Positions 1 through 9,621 of a DNA stretch of 64,000 nt are shown here, one piece after another. Position numbers and translations under genes: made by a program. Every line of letters begins with the position of its first letter. Positions within the stretch are counted from its first letter, which is position 1. The DNA comes from Manihot esculenta (lineage: Eukaryota; Streptophyta; Magnoliopsida; Malpighiales; Euphorbiaceae): contig NC_035171.2 in the NCBI RefSeq assembly GCF_001659605.2, forward strand, positions 32,319,315 to 32,383,314, given 5' to 3'. The notes under the pieces were generated by a model. It saw nothing but the letters and a program-made list of their open reading frames with translations, was not told the origin of the DNA and searched no databases.

Positions 1-99
1 GGTTTGTTATTGACTTAAATTAAAAGGAAATATATTCGTAAACATTAAAATTATTAATATATTTTAATTAATAATGTTAGATTTGAATCAGACCTGATT

Positions 100-430
100 G
101 ACTTTAAAATTTAACTCAAGAGCGAGCAGTGTCTATGGCCATATAAGAGGCACATTATCATTTTTCACAATCGATCTATCAGATTCAACACACTCTGTAC
201 ATTATCCCTTTTCACGATGGATGTGAAATTCAAAACACCTCTTCACGCTCAGAATTTTGTTGGCATGCGATATATTTATAGGAGGCTCAATATCGAATGA
301 AGAGCTCTGATACTGTGTCAAATTTAAAATAGATTTAACTCATCCGAAAAGTTAGTTTAAAGAGAAAAAATGCTTATTGCCCATATAAGAGACTGATTAC
401 TTATTTCTATAACGATGTAGGATTTGATAT
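100..430. repeat. Probable degraded LTR-type interspersed repeat
   Basis: Less AT-rich than its surroundings. Contains phrases such as gaggctcaatatcgaatga, gagctctgatactgtgtcaa and catataagagac that resemble a common plant LTR/TRIM-like repeat (aggcccaacatcggg.., gagctctgataccatgtc..). The phrase catataagag occurs twice, near 141 and 380, so the repeat has internal structure. No open frame and no clear ends or target duplication were found. Assignment rests on remembered phrase similarity only. Confidence 0.35.
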
Positions 431-592
431 ATAAAAAAATTAGATAAATTATAATTTAATTATAATATTTTTTATTTTTTTATAAATTTTTTGAATATAT
501 ATTTATTTTATATATTTTATTTTTATTAATTATTTATTAAAATTGGATTCTAGACAAATTTTCTGAATTCGTCACTCGCCACGTGCCTTAAC

Positions 593-3500
593 TTATGATG
601 GACTGGATTGAGATAAATATTTGTCTTGCTCATCGTACTTGGAAGCTTTGGGAGATGAATTAACAAGGCTGTCCTTAGTAGCTTGGAGCTTGCGCAGAGC
701 ATGTCTTATGCTGATGCGGCTGTCAGGAGAGGCTGCAGTGCATGATAATCCAATCTCAAGAATTGTGATCACACATTCTTGTTGAAGTTCTGCGTTTATA
801 GAGTGATCCTCATGGCCAAGAGTATCCATGAGCATGAGCAAATCTGGGTCCAGAACTTGCAGTGGTCTGGTTGGAAAAGCTGATTGGATCCATCCAACTA
901 GATTTTGTTCGCCCTGCAAACTCTCGTCGGTTGGGCTCTTCCCAGTAAACAACACTAGCAATAGCACTCCGAAGCTGTATGCATCTCCAGCTACTGACGG
1001 TTTCACACTTAGGCCATACTCTGCATCCACCACTACTGTTTGATCAATCTTTAAATATTTGACGCAATGCAATTACAGGAGTTTAGAATTTAGGCAGTAG
1101 TCAGTATTATATTGCACTTTTCAAATATTTTTACCATAGATTTTCAAGGTTGGCCATAACAAATATTAAAATTAATAGCAAAAAAAACGACATCAATTTT
1201 ATAGTTATATTAAATAATACACGATAATAATATTAATAGGTGCCACTGTTAAAGTATAAAAAAATAAATATTGCTGTTAAATTTTTTGTATAATAGCAAC
1301 TAATAATTTTGCTATAAAATATTTATAACTATAATTTTATAGCAGTAATATGCAATAATTATATATTGAAACTATAAATTTATACCAACAATATATAATT
1401 GTTTCGTGTTGCAGTAAAATTATAATGGTTGTTAAAAAGTTAATTATTAACGATAATAAATTATTAAAATTATGTTATATATTAGTTAATATAGTAATAA
1501 AATTAATATATTATAAAATTTTTTACTACCAATTTTAATATTTATTATAATATTTGTTACGGTAGTTCTAACCTGGAGGAATGTAGCCTATGGAACCTTT
1601 GAGGACATGGGTGGAACTAATTGAAGTTTGATCGCCTGCTTTCTCCATCAGCAGCCTCGCCAGGCCAAAATCTCCTACTTTAGCAGTCAAGTCCTCATCC
1701 AGAAGAATGTTGCTGGGCTTCAAATCACAGTGCACCACAGGAACTTCAGAGTCATGGTGCAGGTAATCCACGGCACTGGCTACGTCAATAGCCACATTCA
1801 ACCTCTCCATGAGATTTAGTCCAAATCCATTTTCTTTCTTTCTCTTGCCCTTAATCCAGTCTTCCAAGCTCCCACTATCGAGGAACTCGTAAACTAGCGC
1901 CAGAAATTCTTCATTCTTTAAGTCTAGGCTCGAGCAAGATGTGACCAGCTTAACAAGATTTCGATGTCTAAGATTTCTTAAAGCCTTACACTCTGAAAAA
2001 AAACTCTTTTCAAATCCGACCTGTTTGGTGTCAAATACCTTGATTGCTACCACAGAACCATCTCCAAGATAGCCTTTGTACACTGACCCAAAGCTCCCAC
2101 TTCCAATCAAATTCCGCTCGTTGAAGTTTCCAGTTGCTTGGCGAAGTTCATGGTATGAAACTAATTGATGATGCTCCTTGATCAAGCTGCTGGAAGATAA
2201 AGCAACCTTCGCTCTCTTTTTCCTTATATAGTATAAAGAACCAATGGAGCAGCACAAAGCTAAAGTTGCCATGATAGAGATGACGATATAAACTTTAATT
2301 AGTCTTCTTCCCCGACCTCGAGAATTCTGACATGTGAGATGCAAGGAAAGCTTTGGGTTGCCTTCTAATTGGACTCTAGTGAGATTTGTAAATATTCCAT
2401 CACAGGGAACTACTCCATCTAGATCATTAAATGCAAGGTTCAAAGACTGAAGTGCCTGCAGTTTTACAAGCTCAAAAGGAATGGAGCCAGAAAGATGGTT
2501 ATGGGAAATATCTAGAATTTCCAGGCCTTTCAATTCTCCTAAAGAGATTGGAATAGGGCCTGATAATGAATTTCTAGCAATGTAAAACTTCTCCAAGCTC
2601 TTGCAGTTTTTGAGTAAGCTGGGAATGTTACCCGATAAACTGTTGTTAGAGAGGTCAATGGCAACAATACTTTCCAGAAACCCAATTTCCTCCAACAAAT
2701 TCCCATTCAGGAAGTTGTTAGACAAGTTCAAGGTCATACTCAAGCTTGGGAGATTGAGAATTTCTTTGGGTATGGCTCCATTGAGCTTGTTGTTGGACAA
2801 GTCCAAGGAAAGAAGACTATGGAAATTCCCAAAAGCAGTGGGTATTCTTCCCACCAATTCATTTCCTGATAAATCAATTTGATTTAACTTTTGGAGATTA
2901 CCAAGAGAATCTGGAATCCTTCCAGCAATTCGATTTCCAGCAAGATCCAACTTTTGCAGGTTCTCCAACTGACCAATTTCAGCAGGTATTTCACCAGTGA
3001 TGTAGTTGTAGCTCAAGTTTAACAAGGTTAGGCTAGTAAGATGACCAATTGAGGCCGGCATATCACCATATATACCACTGCCTCCCATGTATAATTTCGA
3101 GAGATCCTTGGAGAGATTGCCAACAGATTCTGGAATAACACCCTGCAAGAGGTTGCCATCAATGGCCAGAAATTTTAGACGGGTGCTGTTTGTTAAGGAA
3201 GTGATGATGAATCCAAGAGAGCTAACAATCCTATTGTAACCAATATTGTACATCTCCAGGAATGGAAGATTTCCTAAACCTGGTGGCACCGTTCCTTCTA
3301 AAAGATTAGACGCCATACGAATGACCTTTATATTTGTGAGATTGTGCAAAGAACCAGGAATTGTTCCAGTGAACTTATTGAAGCAGAAATTGAAGACCAA
3401 AAGTTTTGGAAGGGTCACTCCAACATCACTTGGAATTTCACCCCACAGCTGGTTGGCAGCCAAGGCCAATTGAACTAGAGATGACATGTTGTAAATGGTG

Positions 3501-4201
3501 GAAGGAACTATCCCAGTGAGATTGTTAATGGTGAGATCAAGAACCTTCAACTTTCGAAGATGGCTTAAACAACTGGGTATGTTGCCACTAAGAGTATTTG
3601 TGCCTAAGATCAAATCCTCCAATGATGAAAGATTTCCTATAGATGGTGGAATTGTACCCCAGAGAAGATTTCGTCCCAAGTTCAAAACTTGGATGTTGGC
3701 AAGCAAGGTGAGAGCTTCAGGAATTCTTCCTGTAATGTGATTCATTGACATGTCAAGCACCGTGAGCTCCCTCAACTTGCTTATATTCGATGGTATCGAA
3801 CCATGCAAGCTGTTGGAACTCAGGTTCAGGAGTCTTAGACGAGAAAGGTGACAGATTTCGTCAGGAAGTGTCCCTGAAAGTTGATTGTTTTGAAGCTCGA
3901 GGGAGCGAAGAAAGGAGAGATTGCCAATATAAGGGCTTATGGAGCCAGAAAGTCCCATGCTGGAGAGGTTGAGGGCAACCACTCTGTGGCCAAATCTGTT
4001 GCAGGCAACTCCTACCCAATTGCATGGAGACGAATTCAAGTCCCATGAAGTTGGAGAATTGGGAGATTCTGAGGTTATTTGAGAGCTAAAGGAGATCAAG
4101 GCTTGCCTATCAGTCTCTAAACTTAAAGAGAATATGCATTTGAAAGAGAGGACAGTCAAGAATGACAATATTTGCAGTAAAGAGGAGAAGAGGAGACTCA
4201 T
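593..4201 (-). CDS. LRR receptor-like serine/threonine kinase, subfamily XII type (two exons)
   Basis: Exons 4201-1573 and 1020-593 join to exactly 1019 codons (1018 aa); intron 1021-1572 has GT..AG borders and splits a Glu codon in the kinase activation segment (GYIPP-E-YG). In order: a signal peptide (residues 1-27 or so); an LRR-N cap with CNWVGVACN near residue 60; about 20 extracellular LRRs; one membrane helix at about 632-650; and a kinase with the P-loop GSGSFGSVYKG near 700, the VVHCDLKPSNILLD catalytic loop near 820 and DFGLARLL. The HCD in place of HRD makes it a non-RD kinase, the class typical of pattern-recognition receptors such as Xa21, EFR and FLS2. A plasma-membrane receptor role, probably in immunity, follows from the family; the ligand is unknown. 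The ATG at 4201 opens a classical signal peptide. No frame breaks were seen. Confidence 0.92.
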
Positions 4202-4274
4202 TTCTATTGATTTCTTTTCGGAGATCGATTATGTTGCTTTGGAAATAAGCATGGAGTAAGATCCTTTGATGATC

Positions 4275-4282
4275 TATTTATA
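4275..4282 (-). promoter_or_regulatory. TATA box of the LRR receptor kinase gene
   Basis: On the minus strand this reads TATAAATA, about 74 nt upstream of the kinase ATG, which would leave a leader of roughly 40 nt. It is the only good TATA element close to this start. Confidence 0.6.
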
Positions 4283-4299
4283 AGTTACAAGGATTTTAG

Positions 4300-6400
4300 C
4301 ACTTCAATTTTATGCCAAATGTGCAGGGTTTTCTAATTAAATGAAACTAAAATCTTATATTTAAGTTTAAATAAATTCTAATTTGATAATGTTTTTCAAT
4401 AATCAAATATTCTTTTTAGTAAAATTAAATAATAAAATAAAATGATTACTAATCATATTCTTGAAGTTTTGTATTTTAATTAAAAACAAAAAATAATTTA
4501 TTTAAAATTTTAAAACAGAAAACTCATTAATAATAAAAGAATTTTTAAGTTAATCACTTGAATTTTTAAAAATCTATTAATTAGTTTTTTTCTATCAAAT
4601 ACATTTTAAATTTTTTTATAATATTTAACTATTAAAATTAATAAAATAATTAATTAATAAATTTTTTTAAATATGAAAATATTTTAATATATTTTTAAAA
4701 TTAAAAAAAAATCAGTTAATGAATTTTATTATATTACATAAACTAAATAATTTATTTATTTTTTTCTTTTCTGAAGGTGCCCCTCATTGCCCCGTATTCC
4801 ATACGCCAGAACGTAGACAATTTTATCTCACGTTACACGCATGCTTTGTTCGTTACTCATACGCTAAACCATTAATGCTTCAAAAAATTATATTTAAGAA
4901 AGACATTAAGATAATTGTTGATTTAACTTATTAAAATTAACTCATAAATATTTAATATTTATAAATTATTTAAACTTTTAAATAGTTATAAATTGACCTG
5001 TTTAATAATAAATAATTATTACTATAATTATTAAAAGTATATTAAATAAAATATACAGTGAAATTTTAAAAATAAATAAAAGTAATTTATTTGATGGAAT
5101 TAGTTTATAAATTTATTTAATTATTACAAACTCTTAATTGAACTGAAATCGAGAGGGAAAGAGCTTTATCAAAATTGAAAATATTAAAAATTATAACATA
5201 TTTTATATTATTAAGTAATTAATTTAAAAATGTGATGCAGAAGGCTTACATTGGTTTTTAAATTTATGGTATGATGACAAAGGCTTGCACTGATTTTTCA
5301 TTATTTAATAGCATTATTAAAAAATAAAGATTTTTAATAAGTTTATCTACAAAATATTTAATGGTATTAATAAAATTCTCAAAATAAAAAACTAACTTAA
5401 TTTTTTTTTGTTTAAAAAAATACTTTTCAATTATTTGATTTTTCTTAGTGTTCTAATATTAAAAAATAGAAAAATATTTTTTATGAAATAATAGAGTCGA
5501 GCCATTGGAAATTATTCTTTTAATTTGAGCTTCCATTTATTTTTAAAAAATAATTTATATTTAAAAAATAATTTTCAATAAAATAATTTATTTTTATTAT
5601 TTAATTTTAATTAAAAAAATATTTTTTAAAAAATGACTTAATTTTTTCTTTAATCAAAAAACATTTTCATTAACTAATATTTTTGAACGAACATAAAATA
5701 ATATAAAAAAAATATTAACTAAAAAATATTTTTTGGGTAAAACAAATAAAGCGGTAAATAAATATTTTCAATAGTTGCTGAATCAATTAGTTATGAGAAA
5801 AAGAAAGGTTTTGAAGCATTCAATTGAAGACTTGGAATCTTAAGAAGGTCTTGCTCGGTCATTAATGTGATTAATTGTTGTCCAAGTTCACTTGTACCAC
5901 AGAAGACCTTATCTCACATCATTTTCAGCTGCAGAATCTTACTTGTAATTTGGTTTCAGTGATTTTTGGTCATGATCCATTGATTTGGGGTTTGAAGAAT
6001 TCAAAAGGGATTACATCAATTTAAAATCAAATAGATTATTTGTTTTATAAATTTATATAATTCCATGAAAAATAATACGTTTATTTTATTTTAATTTATA
6101 TAAACTACTTTTTTGCCTCGCTGATTTATAGAGAACTAACCATTTTCATCAAAATAACTTTAGGTTTTACTTATCCAGAACTAAATTTCAAATTATTATG
6201 AATTTAAATACATGTTGTTAAGTAAAATGAAATTCTTAACGTAATATTAAATTTAAATAATATAAATTTTAAACAAGCCAATTTTTAAAAAGTAATTATA
6301 TAATTAAGAAATCGTACTTAAAATAGAAGATATAATAAGATATTTATATTACCTTATATTGATTTATAAATTTCAAAATTAAGCTGATATATTTATTTAT
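4300..6400. other. AT-rich intergenic DNA, no gene seen
   Basis: Long runs of A/T with no open frame of coding character and no conserved protein phrase. It holds the distal promoter of the receptor kinase. The slightly less AT-rich stretch at 5760-6000 shows no recognisable motif. Confidence 0.6.
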
Positions 6401-6409
6401 ACTATTTTT

Positions 6410-7007
6410 TGAGTGAAGAGTTCAACTTTCATTTTGGTGGTTATATTTATTGAACTTGATATTAAATGGGCTAGGGATCAACAAGTCTACCGCAGCCCAC
6501 TTAATACTCACCTGAGTTGGTTAGGACATATGTCTAAGAAGCATTGTGTATTAAAATTAAAGCTCAATTCAAGCCCAAGGACACAAGTCCATACCAAAGG
6601 CCAAGGGAGCTCAACAATTCAACCAAGGTCCATTGGTCAAAGAGAGCAATCTCAGACAAAAGGAAGGAGAAACAGAGATCGTGCTTCAGACTTCTCAAAT
6701 TTACTGAGATGTATTTATCACCATAGTAGGAATAATGCCCTTTTAAAAGTTAAATTAAAAATTAAATAATTGCTTAATGAAAATATAATCTGATATCCTT
6801 AAATGCGTCATCCGCATAGCACAGTAGCCATATCCTTAAATGCGTCATCCACATGGCACATTAGCCATATCAAAATAATGGAATGATATTGGCACGCTCG
6901 AAAAAACAAGGAAAGAAGGACATAAAAAGGAATGAGAATAAGATAACCTAAATCAAGCTTATGAAAAACACTTTAATCCAAACTCCCTACTTGGATTTCG
7001 AACTTGA
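6410..7007 (+). mobile_element. Probable 5' LTR of an old Tat/Ogre-like gypsy element (degraded)
   Basis: The block is moderately GC-rich and non-coding. It ends in cttgataccgtttgtgag, which resembles the LTR end plus leader start of plant Tat-type gypsy elements (..TTGGCGCCGTTTGTGGG..). Downstream on the same strand, interrupted by later insertions, lies a degraded gypsy gag (20258-20800). The left boundary is a guess; I could not find a clear TG start or a matching 3' LTR in the window. Treat the element class as an inference. Confidence 0.4.
6793..6866. repeat. 37-bp tandem duplication
   Basis: Two adjacent 37-bp copies (6793-6829 and 6830-6866), each beginning atatccttaaatgcgtcatc and ending in tagcc, differ at a few positions. 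They lie inside the putative old LTR. Confidence 0.85.
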
Positions 7008-7215
7008 TACCGTTTGTGAGAATAAAGAGATCTTAATGTCACCGAAATTCTCATTCAACCACTAAGATTCATATGGCCAATCATAGAGAAAGCTACACAA
7101 CACTCACTCAAAGTGATTCAACAAGTTCTATAACCCGTAATCCCCTTATCACGAGCAACATGAGTTTGACCCAAGATAATCCACTGTTTTTATTTTTTAG
7201 CCCGCCAACCACATT
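7008..7215 (+). mobile_element. Leader region of the old gypsy element, left of the young insertion
   Basis: This stretch follows the putative LTR end and runs straight into the target site of the young chromovirus. Its continuation would be the sequence right of 17164. No intact frame. Assigned from position and orientation only. Confidence 0.35.
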
Positions 7216-7220
7216 ACCCA
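7216..7220. repeat. Target-site duplication ACCCA, left copy
   Basis: ACCCA directly abuts the TG of the left LTR; the identical five bases follow the CA of the right LTR at 17160-17164. A perfect 5-bp duplication is the normal footprint of Ty3/gypsy integrases. Confidence 0.93.
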
Positions 7221-7929
7221 TGTAACGACCCGGAAATTCGACCCGTTACCGGCGCTAGGATCCAGATCGGCTTAAGGCCGCCGGGACCCGTAGCAAGCCA
7301 AACATACCTCCTGTAACCTGTAATATCCCATACATGATCAACATACATAAAGCTGTAAACTTTTTTCTTTCTTTTTCCAAGCTTAACCTGAACATGTGCA
7401 CATCAATAACATAACCACCACTGGAGTCCTCATCAAATGCTCCAATGGGGTATTTCATCATTCGATAAGCTTGGACTAACAAATACATCATAAAAACATT
7501 TCTATAGATCATGTACCAAGGGGATAACCATAAACATAGGGTCAAGCACATACTAATCCTCAATCATCATTATCCTTACATATCATAACTATACATTACT
7601 CATTACATCATATTCATGTCCACTATTATCTATTACAACATACAAGGCTTGACTTCACTCTAGCCGACTTCTTGATCTATCCTGTACCTGCAACTTTGGG
7701 GATAAAGGGAGTGGGGTGAGCTACTAGAGCCCAGTGAGCAGAAACTAAAAACATTTGTTTTAATTCCTCCATTTTTAGGTATATTATTATTCATTTTATT
7801 ATTGTTATTATTATTATCATTATCATTTAACTTTTTCTTATTCATGCTTTCATGTATGCGCCATAACACAAACATTTCACAACAAGGATGAACTTGTCAC
7901 CATTTAGCCCCTATCTTTCTTACTTATAC

Positions 7930-8024
7930 ATGCCGGGGGCGTAGAGCCGTAGCAGGCACACCCGGACTTCCATAATCAGTCATAGTGCCAGGGGCGTGGA
8001 GCCGTAGCAGGCACACCTGGACTC
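7930..8024. repeat. Direct repeat inside the LTR (period about 55 bp)
   Basis: tgccgggggcgtagagccgt.. near 7931 recurs as tgccaggggcgtggagccgt.. near 7986, both followed by agcaggcacacc(c/t)ggact. The same pair is in the other LTR at +7657. The solo LTR at 18431 has a decayed relative near 18980. Confidence 0.8.
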
Positions 8025-8439
8025 ACATAGGCTTTCATGACATACAAGGGCTAATGGATCATTCAACATTCATCCACATCAACAACAAAGTATGCAATGC
8101 AACATATTCGTGAATTCTAATGCATACAACCTAATATTGCATAGCATAATGATGCATGGGCAATGCTTTATGATTCATTCATTTATTCCTTTACTTTAAA
8201 GCTTAAGGGGTTGTTCCACTCACCTGGTAACTGAAGCTTTACCACGAACTCTGAACGACTATCTCACAATCGGGGGTCTCGGTTCCTCGGGTCCGAACCT
8301 ACACAGGTGGACTCAAATGAGGCACCAAACATACATGAACATGACTCCAAAATACTCCCCAAAGACCCCCTAAAACATCCTGAAAACATCACATGAAAAC
8401 ATGCAAGAAATGGCTGAACAGGGCACTTTCGGCGGCAGG

Positions 8440-8609
8440 TTCGGCGGCCGAAAGTCCCTCTGCAGCCGAAAGTCATGCAGGTTCGGCGGCACTTTCGGCG
8501 GCCGAACCTCCCAGACAGAGACGAAACTTGAGTTTCGGGGGCAGGCTTCGGCAGCCGAAACTGCCTCCACAAGGGGGTTCGGCGGCCGAAAGTCACTTCG
8601 GCGGCCGAA
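8440..8609. repeat. LTR cluster 1 of the TTCGGC-G-GCCGAA inverted repeat
   Basis: Copies at 8440-8452, 8494-8506, 8547-8559 (with A at the centre), 8578-8590 and 8597-8609. Each is a 6-bp inverted repeat around one base, usually flanked by aaagt or acctg. In element orientation this cluster lies downstream of the LTR TATA box, in the long transcribed leader. Same positions +7657 in the 5' LTR. Confidence 0.9.
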
Positions 8610-9136
8610 CCTGAGTTTCTGCCGAAGGGCAGAAACTTGGTTCCCTTGTGTCCACAGCCTCCAAAATACCTCAAAACATGCATAAACTTGTTCTACACAT
8701 GCATACACATCATTCATCACACCTAGGGGCCTCAAACTATAATATACCCCATCTACAACACTTCAAACACACAAACATCAACATACATTGTTCATCAAAG
8801 CATACACTATACCCATAAACATACACATAACCTAAACATGCATTCTACCCCATCAACTTGCATAAAACTTTCATAAAACATAAAAGAAGCATAGATCGAA
8901 GCTTACCTCTTGAAGATCTAGAGGAAGAACGACCCTAGCTCGGAAAATGGAGGGATTTAGCTCCAAGACTTCCAAGCTCCAAACTTGCTTAAAAACACTC
9001 AAAAACTTTTGTGGAACCTTAAAACTCAAAGAAAATGGTGGGGATTGAAGGGAAAACACAAGATTTGGGAAAGGGAGGTCGGAAGCTCGCTGAGGTCGAA
9101 AATGGGAGAAAACTCTCCCATTTCGGCTAAGTGCCC

Positions 9137-9144
9137 CTTTTATA
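9137..9144 (-). promoter_or_regulatory. LTR TATA box (3' LTR copy)
   Basis: TATAAAAG on the minus strand in the context CCTATAAAAGGGGC, about 360 bp into the LTR in element orientation. The 5' LTR copy at 16794-16801 would drive the genomic RNA. The decayed solo LTR keeps the same box (near 20043-20050), which supports its importance. Confidence 0.7.
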
Positions 9145-9163
9145 GGTGGCTGGCCAGGCCACG

Positions 9164-9323
9164 TTCGGGGGCCGAAAGTGCCTCCGCATGCATGCAAGGT
9201 TCGGCGGCCGAACTTGGAGTTCGGCGGCCGAACCTGCATTTCCCTAACTCAAAACTTTCGGGCGCCTAAAGTCCCTCCGAAAGCATGCATGTTCGGCGGC
9301 CGAACTTGACTTTCGGCGGCCGA
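9164..9323. repeat. LTR cluster 2 of the TTCGGC-G-GCCGAA inverted repeat, next to the TATA box
   Basis: Copies at 9164-9176 (variant with extra G), 9200-9212, 9220-9232, 9292-9304 and 9311-9323. On the minus strand these lie immediately upstream of the TATA box, where U3 enhancers are expected. Every perfect copy contains GCCGCC, the GCC-box core bound by ERF factors (established for ERFs; binding here is inferred). Same positions +7657 in the 5' LTR. Confidence 0.88.
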
Positions 9324-9502
9324 ACCTGGGTTTTCCTCCAAAGAATTTTCATGCAAAAACTCATTAAATTTTCATACTTAAAAACATGAAATACATGAAA
9401 ACATTTCAGAAAAACATCATTTTACCCTTCTAGGGGCCTCCGACATCCGAGATCCCACCGGACGGTAGGGATTCCGATACCGGAGTCTAGCCGGGTATTA
9501 CA

Positions 9503-9513
9503 TTCTCCCCCCC
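9503..9513 (-). other. Polypurine tract of the chromovirus
   Basis: On the minus strand GGGGGGGAGAA directly precedes the 3' LTR start. This is the normal place and composition of a plus-strand primer. It lies about 108 nt beyond the gag-pol stop codon. Confidence 0.85.
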
Positions 9514-9621
9514 TTAAGAACATTCGTCCCTGAATGTTCCTCAACTAACATACAAAGCATGGCATCATTCATAACATACAACATATCATACATGCAACAC
9601 ATATAACAACTAACACTCACC

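Larger units (their letters stand above)
7221..9502 (-). repeat. 3' LTR of the young chromovirus
   Basis: Begins TGTAACGACC and ends GGGTATTACA on the plus strand, giving TG..CA ends. It is 2282 bp, the same as the other LTR. It contains a (ATT)n-like tract near 7780-7830, a 55-bp-period direct repeat, and two clusters of a GC-rich inverted repeat, listed separately. The short open frames within it are shared with the other LTR and look non-coding. Confidence 0.95.

Noticed and set aside
7255..7563. 102-codon frame with hydrophobic N-terminus, duplicated at 14912-15220
   Set aside because: Lies wholly in the LTR, is repeated only because the LTR is, and shows no recognisable family.
8264..8735. 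Several overlapping open frames in the LTRs (also at 15921-16392), rich in FGRR/AAES-like repeats
   Set aside because: They are translations of the GC-rich inverted-repeat array in different frames on both strands, and the same frames recur in both LTRs; no domain or start context.
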